Source: Clostridiales bacterium (GTDB lineage Bacteria > Bacillota > Clostridia > Tissierellales > Sedimentibacteraceae). From it: 7,109 nt of DNA. Positions within the stretch are counted from its first letter, which is position 1; every line of letters starts with the position of its first letter. Both the position numbers and the translations under genes were made by a program. The stretch lies in assembly GCA_003497505.1 (NCBI GenBank), contig DNNV01000353.1, forward strand, positions 1 through 7,109. Reading direction: 5' to 3'. The notes below the pieces were generated by a model. It was not told the origin of the DNA, ran no database searches, and saw only the letters and a program-made list of their open reading frames with translations. Shown here piece after piece: positions 1 to 5,224 of the stretch.

Positions 1-46
1 TAACAGCATAAACGGCAGGAATATGTTCCTGCCGTTTATGCTGTTA
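1..46 (-). terminator. Perfect 21-bp hairpin, probable yyaC terminator
   Basis: Positions 1-21 are the exact reverse complement of 26-46, with a 4-base loop (TATG on the + strand). The hairpin lies 14 bases beyond the yyaC stop codon in the direction of transcription, which is where an intrinsic terminator would be. The expected T-tract on the minus strand falls outside the window, and on the + strand the hairpin is followed only by TATATATTT. It may therefore also end a rightward gene lying to the left. The stem is longer than most intrinsic terminators and could extend past the window edge. Confidence 0.65.
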
Positions 47-60
47 TATATTTAAAAGAC

Positions 61-624
61 TTAAAAGCTGCTTATGGAGACCTGGCGCCTAGAGTCGGAT
101 TCCTCTCCAAGCCTCATGTTAATTCCCGCCGCAATACCCTTACATATAATTTCCGCCATTTCGTAAATCAACGAAAGTCTCGTATCCTGAATTAAATCGT
201 GAAAATCCCTGTCGCTGGAATCTACAACGCCTATTATGGATAAATCCCCTATTTCAGGCAAGATCTTACCTATGCCTTTTCCGGGAGTGATGGGGCCTTC
301 TCTTACTTCAATTATTCCATGATTTTTTTTATTGCTGAGGCATGCATCTATGGCAATTATTCTATCGTAGTTTTTATTTCTGATAATCTTCATATAATCG
401 TTTATATTCAGTGCATGGACAGGCCTGTCAAGTGTTCCGTAAATATCTACGGTCAGATTTTCCTTTGACAGCAAAGTTCCTGTCAGAGGACCAAGGCTGT
501 CAACGATGCATTTATCTGTTCCTATGCACACAATGGCGGAGCTTCTGTTAATCTGAGGTCTGAGGTAATGACCTATTTTTATTGCCGCAAAGCTGTTTTT
601 GTAATGTACTTCTATTGGATTCAA
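61..624 (-). CDS. yyaC: Spore protein YyaC (DUF1256, GPR-protease-like fold)
   Basis: The protein is about 187 residues and matches the YyaC/DUF1256 family of sporulating Firmicutes, which is related in fold to the germination protease GPR. The family is often annotated as 'spore protease YyaC', but its exact role is not settled. Visible family features are the N-terminal CIGTDKCIVDSLGPLTG segment (about residues 33-49), GTLDRPVHALN (about 63-73), the AIDACLS strand (about 91-97) and the GPITPGKG glycine-rich stretch (about 110-117). No signal peptide or membrane segment is present. The frame is open back to a GTG at 633, but that GTG lies inside the Shine-Dalgarno-like AGGGGGTG. The TTG at 622-624, 7 bases after AGGGGG, is better placed, so I chose it. 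The DUF975 gene lies upstream on the same strand about 60 bases away. Family assignment is confident; the start is less so. Confidence 0.9.
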   Translation of the reverse strand: MNPIEVHYKNSFAAIKIGHYLRPQINRSSAIVCIGTDKCIVDSLGPLTGTLLSKENLTVDIYGTLDRPVHALNINDYMKIIRNKNYDRIIAIDACLSNKKNHGIIEVREGPITPGKGIGKILPEIGDLSIIGVVDSSDRDFHDLIQDTRLSLIYEMAEIICKGIAAGINMRLGEESDSRRQVSISSF

Positions 625-630
625 AGGCAA

Positions 631-638
631 CACCCCCT
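631..638 (-). promoter_or_regulatory. yyaC ribosome binding site, pairs with an upstream copy
   Basis: AGGGGGTG on the minus strand differs by one base from AGGAGGTG and sets the yyaC start at the TTG at 624. Seven of its bases (631-637) are exactly complementary to CACCCCC at 659-665 on the same strand, 21 bases upstream. The site could therefore be occluded in the mRNA. Confidence 0.5.
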
Positions 639-665
639 ATGCACAGTATATACAAAAAGGGGGTG

Positions 666-694
666 TATTATGTATTCATATTCTTTTAATAATC
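666..694 (-). promoter_or_regulatory. Possible forespore-type promoter for yyaC
   Basis: On the minus strand, GATTA (690-694) is followed after 17 bases by CATAATA (666-672). The -10 fits the sigma-G pattern CATNNTA exactly, and the -35 matches four of five positions of the sigma-F/sigma-G pattern. Forespore expression is known for yyaC in Bacillus subtilis, so the position makes sense, but such short AT-rich motifs arise by chance. The -35 overlaps the last codons of the DUF975 gene. Confidence 0.3.
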
Positions 695-1465
695 ATCGCG
701 CCTAAAATAATCGTTGCCGTCATTGCCTGTGTCAAAATAATTTGTTTCTCTCCCAAGGTTTAAATCCTCGTACGTGCAGAATCCGCCGCCAATCGCATTA
801 CTCCTCAGCACCAGGTAAAGGTGCGCCTCCGTGGCATATACATACGGATGTACGAAAAGAGTACCTATAACAAGTGCCAGCAATCCAAGCAGATACCATC
901 CCAGAAATGAAAGATCCAGCACAAATGTATCCATTTTGTGTCCATTCATCATTTTTCTGCTGAGAGTAATTGCCTCGTCAGCACTCAATCTCGGATTATC
1001 CGCTAAAATATTGGGAACCATCCTGTAAGAATATGATTTAACTATACCCGGTATAACAAAGAGAAGCGACCACAGAAAATTGTAAAAGCCCTTCAAAAAC
1101 ATTGCTGAAATAATACCTCTGTAATTAGAACCGTCAAATGCAAACCCGTAGCATCCTTCCGTATTCTTGCCCTGCGCCAGCTGCACAAAATATTTTCTTG
1201 AACCAACCTCCAGAGAAAAACCTATAAGAATTCTGTATAGTACAGCTAATACAATTATGGCAATAGCTATTATCATAAAGTTGTCATTGTTTCCAAAATG
1301 TCTTTCTGCCGTTTCCCAGTTGCTGCTGGAACCGCCGCCTCCACTGCCTCCACCGCCGCCGATTCCCGAGAATATTGCCAGAACTATACCCACCCAAAAT
1401 GCCTGCCAGTAGTTTCCTTTCAAGGATTCCTTCGCCGAAAGCTTAAGTTGTTCTCTCGTCCACAT
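686..1465 (-). CDS. DUF975 family integral membrane protein
   Basis: This 259-residue membrane protein belongs to the DUF975 family of Firmicutes, whose function is not known. The N-terminus WTREQLKLSAKESLKGNYW is the usual cytoplasmic opening of the family. Hydrophobic segments lie at about residues 20-36, 63-84, 117-142 and 183-205. The most recognisable part is the IPGIVKSYSYRMVPNILADNP...LSRKMMNGHKMD block (about 138-179). A run rich in glycine and serine (about 35-48) follows the first helix. The C-terminal 35 residues are polar and rich in Asn, Asp and Arg. The frame has an ATG at 1471, but it directly abuts the GAGGAGGG Shine-Dalgarno. The ATG at 1463-1465, 7 bases after GGAGG, is the better start. 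The gene is transcribed away from the YczE-like gene. Confidence 0.88.
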   Translation of the reverse strand: MWTREQLKLSAKESLKGNYWQAFWVGIVLAIFSGIGGGGGSGGGGSSSNWETAERHFGNNDNFMIIAIAIIVLAVLYRILIGFSLEVGSRKYFVQLAQGKNTEGCYGFAFDGSNYRGIISAMFLKGFYNFLWSLLFVIPGIVKSYSYRMVPNILADNPRLSADEAITLSRKMMNGHKMDTFVLDLSFLGWYLLGLLALVIGTLFVHPYVYATEAHLYLVLRSNAIGGGFCTYEDLNLGRETNYFDTGNDGNDYFRRDDY

Positions 1466-1471
1466 ATGCAT

Positions 1472-1479
1472 CCCTCCTC
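1472..1479 (-). promoter_or_regulatory. Ribosome binding site deciding the DUF975 start
   Basis: GAGGAGGG on the minus strand touches the ATG at 1471, leaving no spacer, but has normal spacing to the ATG at 1465. This moves the start two codons downstream of the longest frame. Confidence 0.7.
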
Positions 1480-1495
1480 ACTCATTCTTTCTTTA

Positions 1496-1524
1496 ATTAT
1501 AACATAAAAAAGCACTTATTTCCA
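1496..1524 (-). promoter_or_regulatory. Sigma-A promoter for the DUF975 gene
   Basis: On the minus strand there is a perfect TATAAT (1496-1501) with a TG one base upstream (extended -10). A -35 of TGGAAA (1519-1524, four of six matches to TTGACA) lies exactly 17 bases away. Transcription would start about 20 bases before the ribosome binding site. Confidence 0.65.
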
Positions 1525-1584
1525 GTATATGTTTAATATACCGGAGAGTTGCTTGAAATATATGGATACAGAGACTGAATTTAA

Positions 1585-1613
1585 TTGACACCTGTGCACT
1601 AAGTCATTATAAT
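1585..1613 (+). promoter_or_regulatory. Perfect consensus sigma-A promoter for the YczE-like gene
   Basis: TTGACA (1585-1590), 17 bases, then TATAAT (1608-1613): both hexamers and the spacer match consensus exactly. Transcription should start near 1620, about 25 bases upstream of the GTG start. A promoter this strong usually needs repression, which fits the palindrome overlapping its -10. Confidence 0.85.
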
Positions 1614-1624
1614 GATATCATTAT
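1609..1624. promoter_or_regulatory. 16-bp perfect palindrome over -10 and +1, likely operator
   Basis: ATAATGATATCATTAT is self-complementary over all 16 bases and covers five bases of the TATAAT box and the likely start site. This is the position for a repressor operator. It resembles the halves of a Fur box (GATAATGAT-A-ATCATTATC) but lacks the central spacer base, so I do not name the regulator. Confidence 0.5.
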
Positions 1625-1645
1625 CAGCGAAAGCAAGGTGAATAT

Positions 1646-2308
1646 GTGGAAAATTACTTGAAAAGAATCGTGAAATTATTATTCGGACTGTTTGTGTACT
1701 CCTTTGGAATAACGTTGAGTGTACAAGCAAATGTAGGCCTTGCACCATGGGATGCCTTCGGTATGGGAGTATCAAATGTAACCGGTATTTCCTTTGGAAA
1801 TGTCAGTATATTGACAGGTCTTGTAATCATTGTTGCGGTTTCGGTCTTCCTTAAAGAAAAAATAGGCCTGGCAACAATACTGAATACCCTGCTCATAGGC
1901 GTAATGTTAGATTTCCTGCGTTCCCTCAACATCATACCCTTCATGACAAATTTCTATCTGGGAGTTCTAATGCTTTTATTGAGCCAGGTTGTAATAAGCT
2001 GCGCCTCATATCTGTACATAAGCCCCGGCATGGGATGCGGCCCGAGGGATACACTGATGGTGGCGCTTGGGAAAAGACTTCCCAATGTACCCATTGGAGC
2101 CATAAGAGGTTCCATAGAAGGAACTGTGCTCTTAATAGGCTTCCTCCTTGGAGCCAAGGTCGGTCTTGGAACGGTTATTGCCGTATTTGGTATAGGCTTC
2201 ATACTGCAGTTTACTTTTAAGCTTTTGAAATTTGATATTAAATCCGTAGTTCATGAAAATATTTTTGAAACATTGATAAATATGAAGTCCATTTTGGCTA
2301 AATCATAG
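1646..2308 (+). CDS. YczE/YyaS/YitT family integral membrane protein
   Basis: This 220-residue membrane protein belongs to the YczE/YyaS/YitT group, whose biochemical function is unknown; roles in transport or in supporting other membrane complexes have been proposed. Hydrophobic segments lie at about residues 8-27, 52-69, 75-91, 103-125, 154-170 and 172-193. Family landmarks are GLAPWDAFGMGVSN...GISFGNVSILTG (31-58), SPGMGCGPRDTLMVAL (126-141) and IRGSIEGTVLLIGFLLGAKVGLGTV (153-177). The first and last of these follow the GxxxWD / RxxxE pattern typical of the family. The start is a GTG at 1646 with AAGGTG five bases upstream. An overlapping ATG at 1644 opens a different frame that stops after five codons. 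This is the only rightward gene in the window and it ends at a bidirectional terminator. Confidence 0.88.
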   Translation: MENYLKRIVKLLFGLFVYSFGITLSVQANVGLAPWDAFGMGVSNVTGISFGNVSILTGLVIIVAVSVFLKEKIGLATILNTLLIGVMLDFLRSLNIIPFMTNFYLGVLMLLLSQVVISCASYLYISPGMGCGPRDTLMVALGKRLPNVPIGAIRGSIEGTVLLIGFLLGAKVGLGTVIAVFGIGFILQFTFKLLKFDIKSVVHENIFETLINMKSILAKS

Positions 2309-2337
2309 AAAAATTCCGGTGAATACCGGAATTTTTT
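2309..2337. terminator. Bidirectional intrinsic terminator between convergent genes
   Basis: AAAAATTCCGGT (2309-2320) pairs perfectly with ACCGGAATTTTT (2325-2336) around a GAAT loop. The stem starts with an A-run and ends with a T-run, so it works in either direction. It begins right after the TAG of the YczE-like gene and lies 5 bases from the stop of the HD-domain gene. Confidence 0.92.
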
Positions 2338-2341
2338 AATA

Positions 2342-2980
2342 TCATCCTTTATTGCATTTTTCCAGAAACATCGAAATATTCTGTCTCTCTTTTTCAATGT
2401 CAGACCCTTTTCTCCCCATCCTGTCACAGAACCCCAGCAATGCCACCTCATTTATGTCCGCTTCTTCCTTCATTGCTTTTATATCCGCAAACGGCATATC
2501 CTTCACAACATGGAGTATTTGCATGTGCCATCTCACAAGTGCACAAACCTCATTTATAAACTCAGAATCCGTAAAAAACTCCTTTAAAAACTCTCTGGCC
2601 ATTACTGCTCCCACCTTTTCGTGGTCATATGAAGTAATTTTGCCCTTTTTTATTTTAGTTGTGGGAGGCTTTCCTATGTCGTGAAGCAGCGCAGCCCACA
2701 TAAATACAGCTTCATTTTTGCTTCTGTGCTTTTCGGATGCGGCATAGTCCGTAACAAGCATTGTATGCACCCATGCATTTCCTTCTCCGTGGTGCACCGG
2801 AGACTGCTCCGCCTTTTTTAAATCACAAAGCATGTAAAAAGGATGCTCTCTGAAAAATGGCATCTCTAAAATACTTTCTAAATAAATAGACGGCTTTTCG
2901 TCTGTCAACAGGTGTTTGTTTATTTCATAAAAGAGATATTCTCTATCATTGCAATCTAATTTTTTTTGTTTCAGCTCCAT
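2342..2980 (-). CDS. Stand-alone HD-domain phosphohydrolase, Cca-HD-like
   Basis: This 212-residue soluble protein has an HD metal-dependent phosphohydrolase domain. The metal-binding pattern is complete: His72 (WVHT), the His100-Asp101 pair in LLHDIGKP, His120 (YDHEKVGA), His152 (RWHMQ) and Asp186 in FCDRMGRKG. The spacing, the HDIGKP and DHEKVGA blocks and the D-x-x-G-R ending resemble the HD domain found at the C-terminus of some bacterial tRNA nucleotidyltransferases and poly(A) polymerases. No nucleotidyltransferase domain is present, so it is a free-standing version. Phosphatase, phosphodiesterase or nucleotidase activity is likely and the substrate is unknown. The ATG start has GAGGTAG 5 bases upstream. 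It is the last gene of the leftward cluster, 52 bases after the RsgI-like gene, and ends at the shared terminator. Confidence 0.85.
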   Translation of the reverse strand: MELKQKKLDCNDREYLFYEINKHLLTDEKPSIYLESILEMPFFREHPFYMLCDLKKAEQSPVHHGEGNAWVHTMLVTDYAASEKHRSKNEAVFMWAALLHDIGKPPTTKIKKGKITSYDHEKVGAVMAREFLKEFFTDSEFINEVCALVRWHMQILHVVKDMPFADIKAMKEEADINEVALLGFCDRMGRKGSDIEKERQNISMFLEKCNKG

Positions 2981-3032
2981 AAACTACCTCGATAAATGAT
3001 TTCGCAGTCTATGTTACCACCGCAGATATAAA

Positions 3033-3473
3033 TTATTCAGTTCCTATCACTAAACTTGCCTTTATTTTTTCACCGGCATATTCACCTTTTCTAATTTGTA
3101 TTTCATTGTTGAGCCTTTCTGTCATTGAACCTGCCTTATCCTTGTCAGAACTTAAAACAGATATTGTCAGCCCCGAAGAATCATGGACAAGGTATCCGCT
3201 TTCAGCCATAAAATCTATTGTAATTTGCACGGCATCCACAATATTCTTATGATTTACATTAACTCCCTTCAGAATCTCCTTATTTTCCGTGTTCACATCT
3301 ATTACCCTGTTGAAGCTGTTCACGGTATAGCTTATTGGAGGAGTGCTGTTCAGATTTACGTAGCCGGATGGCCTGATATACATATATCCCCCGTATGCTG
3401 AAGCGGCAAATATGGCAGCAAATAAAAAGGCATAACACATCAACTTAATTAAAAATGTAAGTAATCGTTTCAT
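3033..3473 (-). CDS. Membrane-anchored RsgI-like extracytoplasmic domain protein
   Basis: The protein is 146 residues. A short basic start (MKRLL) leads into one hydrophobic segment (about residues 5-30) that acts as an anchor or signal peptide. The rest resembles the extracytoplasmic middle domain of anti-sigma-I factor RsgI: a YVNLN-type strand (38-42, where RsgI has VDINPS), TVNSFNRVIDVN (50-61), KEILKGVNV (65-73), a helix AVQITIDFMAESGYL (81-95) and SGLTISVLSSDKDKA (100-114). The cytosolic RsgI N-terminal domain that binds the sigma factor is missing, so this is probably not an anti-sigma factor by itself, and no sigI gene is adjacent. The ATG start has AAGGAGAG at good spacing. It lies 69 bases after namA and 52 before the HD gene. 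The family link is by pattern only; the function is unknown. Confidence 0.7.
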   Translation of the reverse strand: MKRLLTFLIKLMCYAFLFAAIFAASAYGGYMYIRPSGYVNLNSTPPISYTVNSFNRVIDVNTENKEILKGVNVNHKNIVDAVQITIDFMAESGYLVHDSSGLTISVLSSDKDKAGSMTERLNNEIQIRKGEYAGEKIKASLVIGTE

Positions 3474-3542
3474 TTGCTGCTCTCCTTCAATAATTACTGA
3501 AATTTTTTGTTCACATTATTATAATATTCAGATGTTCTGAAT

Positions 3543-4571
3543 TTATTTTCTGAATTTTGCTCTTTCGTACTGCTCGGGCCACTCTGTTTCACTGTGCAGC
3601 TCATAGGCTGCATACAGCGGCCAGTACGGATTTCTCAGAAGCTCTCTTCCGAAGAAAATAAAATCTGCTCTGTCGTTTTGCAGTATTTCCTCTGCCATGT
3701 GAGGCTCAACTATAAGCCCGCCGGCAATAACAGGAAGATTTGTTTTTTCCCTGATAACTTCGGCAAACTTAACCTGATATCCCTGAAATGCCTTCGGTGC
3801 AACATTTACAACTCCGCCGGAGCTTACATCCACTATGTCCACCCCTTCTTCCTTCACAAGGTTGATTAAATCAGCCAAGTCTTCAGGATGATTTCCTCCT
3901 TCGGCGTAATCCTCAGCGGAAACCCTCAGCAGCAAAGTCCTATCAGCAGTCCATACTTCTCTTACGGCATGCAGCACCTCTTTTAGGAACCTTGCTCTGT
4001 TTTCCTTGCTCCCGCCGTATTCGTCTGTTCTTTTATTCGTAAGCGGTGACAGGAATTCATTTATAAGATATCCATGGGCTCCGTGAACCTCAACAAAATC
4101 ATATCCTACCTTTATGCTTCTTTCCGCCGCATCTCTGAAGGCCTGAATCACTTCCTTTATTTCTTCCTTTGTAATTTCTGCAGGAATCCTGTACTCGTCG
4201 CTGAATGCAATGGCGCTGGGTGCTATTATTCTCTCATTTTCAGCCTCGCACTTCCTTCCGGCATGGGCAAGCTGAATACCCATCTTTGCTCCGTGAGCCT
4301 TGCATGCATCAACTATCCTCTTCAGTTCCTCTATATGAGAATCATCCCATATTCCAAGATCATTGGAAGAAATTCTCCCTCTTGACTCAACAGCTGTTGC
4401 CTCCTGTATTATCAGTCCCGTACCACCCACAGCTCTGGATGTATAGTGCAGATAGTGCCAGTCCTTTGCATTTCCTTCATTATCCGCAGAATACATGCAC
4501 ATGGGTGCCATTACAATCCTGTTTTTTAACTCCGTATTTTTAATTGTGACGCTCGAAAAGAGTTTAGACAT
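3543..4571 (-). CDS. namA: NADPH dehydrogenase NamA (YqjM-type old yellow enzyme)
   Basis: This 342-residue FMN enzyme is of the YqjM/NamA class of old yellow enzymes; YqjM itself is 338 residues. It uses NADPH to reduce the C=C bond of alpha,beta-unsaturated aldehydes and ketones and some nitro compounds, probably for detoxification. Class hallmarks are PMCMYS with Cys25 (flavin-tuning) and Tyr27, GIQLAHAGRK with Gln100, the active-site HGAHGYL with His163, His166 and Tyr168, LTNKRTDEYGGS, Arg216 (LLRVSAEDY), FGRELLRNP near residue 309 and the C-terminal QYER with Arg337, the arginine finger seen in YqjM dimers. No catalytic residue is missing. The frame is open back to an ATG at 4583, but the GGAGGAAG site lies downstream of that ATG, so I start at 4571. 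The upstream gene stops 12 bases before this start, which suggests cotranscription. Confidence 0.95.
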   Translation of the reverse strand: MSKLFSSVTIKNTELKNRIVMAPMCMYSADNEGNAKDWHYLHYTSRAVGGTGLIIQEATAVESRGRISSNDLGIWDDSHIEELKRIVDACKAHGAKMGIQLAHAGRKCEAENERIIAPSAIAFSDEYRIPAEITKEEIKEVIQAFRDAAERSIKVGYDFVEVHGAHGYLINEFLSPLTNKRTDEYGGSKENRARFLKEVLHAVREVWTADRTLLLRVSAEDYAEGGNHPEDLADLINLVKEEGVDIVDVSSGGVVNVAPKAFQGYQVKFAEVIREKTNLPVIAGGLIVEPHMAEEILQNDRADFIFFGRELLRNPYWPLYAAYELHSETEWPEQYERAKFRK

Positions 4572-4573
4572 AT

Positions 4574-4581
4574 CTTCCTCC
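4574..4581 (-). promoter_or_regulatory. Ribosome binding site deciding the namA start
   Basis: GGAGGAAG on the minus strand lies between two in-frame ATGs, after the one at 4583 and just before the one at 4571. Only the second can use it, which removes four residues from the longest frame. Confidence 0.75.
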
Positions 4582-4583
4582 AT

Positions 4584-4955
4584 TTACTTTTTATATTTTT
4601 TATATAACCAAACAATAATTTGAACAGCAATGCCGCCAAGAAACCCCACAGCCAGCCAGAACATAAGAGATATAACTCCAGCCAGCTCTTCCCATCCGTT
4701 TAAATCTGACATGAAACTTCGAAACATTTCAAAAAATCCCACTGCGATCCCTGTGGTGAAAATATAGAACGAATATTTAAATCCGTAGTGGTGAAACACG
4801 GCCGATATTGCGCCCAGCACAGCAGCCAATACCACATATGCTAATATATTGTCTGTAATATCTCTTCCGTTTACATATTTAGTTCCGAAATAAGAGATAA
4901 CAAATGAAAATACGGCAATAATCGCTCCAATTGTCAATGACTTGTATTTTTTCAT
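4584..4955 (-). CDS. Small membrane protein of unknown function, four helices
   Basis: I do not recognise this 123-residue protein. It is strongly hydrophobic, with likely membrane segments at about residues 8-26, 35-55, 60-78 and 92-117, a basic N-terminus (MKKYKS) and a basic C-terminus (LYKKYKK). By the positive-inside rule both ends would be cytoplasmic. Glycines are frequent in the last helix (VGFLGGIA). It has no cysteine pairs, catalytic motif or recognisable transporter signature. The ATG start is well supported by AGGAGGAG with 5-7 bases of spacing, and a promoter lies just upstream. It is the first gene of the leftward cluster, and its stop lies 12 bases before the namA start, so the two are probably cotranscribed. 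Nothing else links them functionally. Confidence 0.8.
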   Translation of the reverse strand: MKKYKSLTIGAIIAVFSFVISYFGTKYVNGRDITDNILAYVVLAAVLGAISAVFHHYGFKYSFYIFTTGIAVGFFEMFRSFMSDLNGWEELAGVISLMFWLAVGFLGGIAVQIIVWLYKKYKK

Positions 4956-4979
4956 AGCTTCTCCTCCTGTGATATTTAT

Positions 4980-5007
4980 ATTATACCGTATATGACAGAG
5001 TTTTAAA
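4980..5007 (-). promoter_or_regulatory. Sigma-A promoter for the namA cluster
   Basis: On the minus strand a perfect TATAAT (4980-4985) is preceded after 16 bases by TTTAAA (5002-5007, four of six matches to TTGACA). Transcription would begin around 4973, just before the AGGAGGAG of the first gene, leaving a very short leader. No operator or riboswitch is visible. Confidence 0.55.
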
Positions 5008-5059
5008 CCTTATGCATTTATTAATTTATGTCATTTGTATTCCTAAGCATGCCATATTG

Positions 5060-5163
5060 TGATATAATAATAAGTTGCTCCGCAAAATCAAAGAAATTAC
5101 GTCTCCATAGAGAACAATCAAAAATAATTTAATCCGGCAGAGTATACCCTGCCGGACTTTTTT
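5060..5163 (+). ncRNA. Candidate small RNA (extended -10 promoter to terminator)
   Basis: On the + strand TGA-TATAAT (5060-5068) is an extended -10 promoter box without a good -35. About 65 bases downstream is a strong hairpin with a T-tract ending at 5163. A transcript from about 5075 to 5163 would be near 90 nt. It contains no ATG and no ribosome binding site ahead of a usable frame. A small 4-bp hairpin (TCTC/GAGA at 5102-5113) precedes the terminator. I recognise no known RNA family. The hairpin may simply be the terminator of the leftward metB gene, in which case no small RNA need exist. Confidence 0.25.
5133..5163. terminator. Intrinsic terminator, strongest on + strand
   Basis: TCCGGCAG (5133-5140) pairs perfectly with CTGCCGGA (5149-5156) around an 8-base loop, followed on the + strand by C and six Ts. 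In the leftward direction the hairpin is followed by a weaker TTAAATTATTTTT. It lies about 70 bases beyond the stop of the leftward metB gene, for which it is the only visible terminator. Confidence 0.8.
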
Positions 5164-5224
5164 AGTGTACCTGTCATATGGTTGTTGCTACCTTCAAGAG
5201 AACTGGAAATCCAAAATTATGTAT

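Noticed and set aside
1609..1624. Fur, PerR or Zur box over the YczE-like promoter
   Set aside because: The half-sites resemble a Fur box, but the single central base needed for the 9-1-9 or 7-1-7 arrangement is missing, so no regulator is named.
1644..1661. ATG opening a five-codon upstream reading frame overlapping the YczE-like start
   Set aside because: It is better explained by the GTG at 1646 using the same ribosome binding site; the five-codon frame shows no attenuator structure.
3486..3525. TATAAT upstream of the RsgI-like gene as a separate promoter
   Set aside because: No acceptable -35 at 16-18 bases; a cotranscript with namA explains the gene as well.
3526..3542. 7-bp inverted repeat (ATTCAGA/TCTGAAT) just after the namA stop as a terminator
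   Set aside because: The stem is AT-rich and short, and no T-tract follows on the minus strand; read-through into the RsgI-like gene is likely.
4205..4543. Long + strand open frames opposite namA and metB
   Set aside because: They lie antisense to well-supported enzymes, lack ribosome binding sites and give low-complexity proteins without family features.
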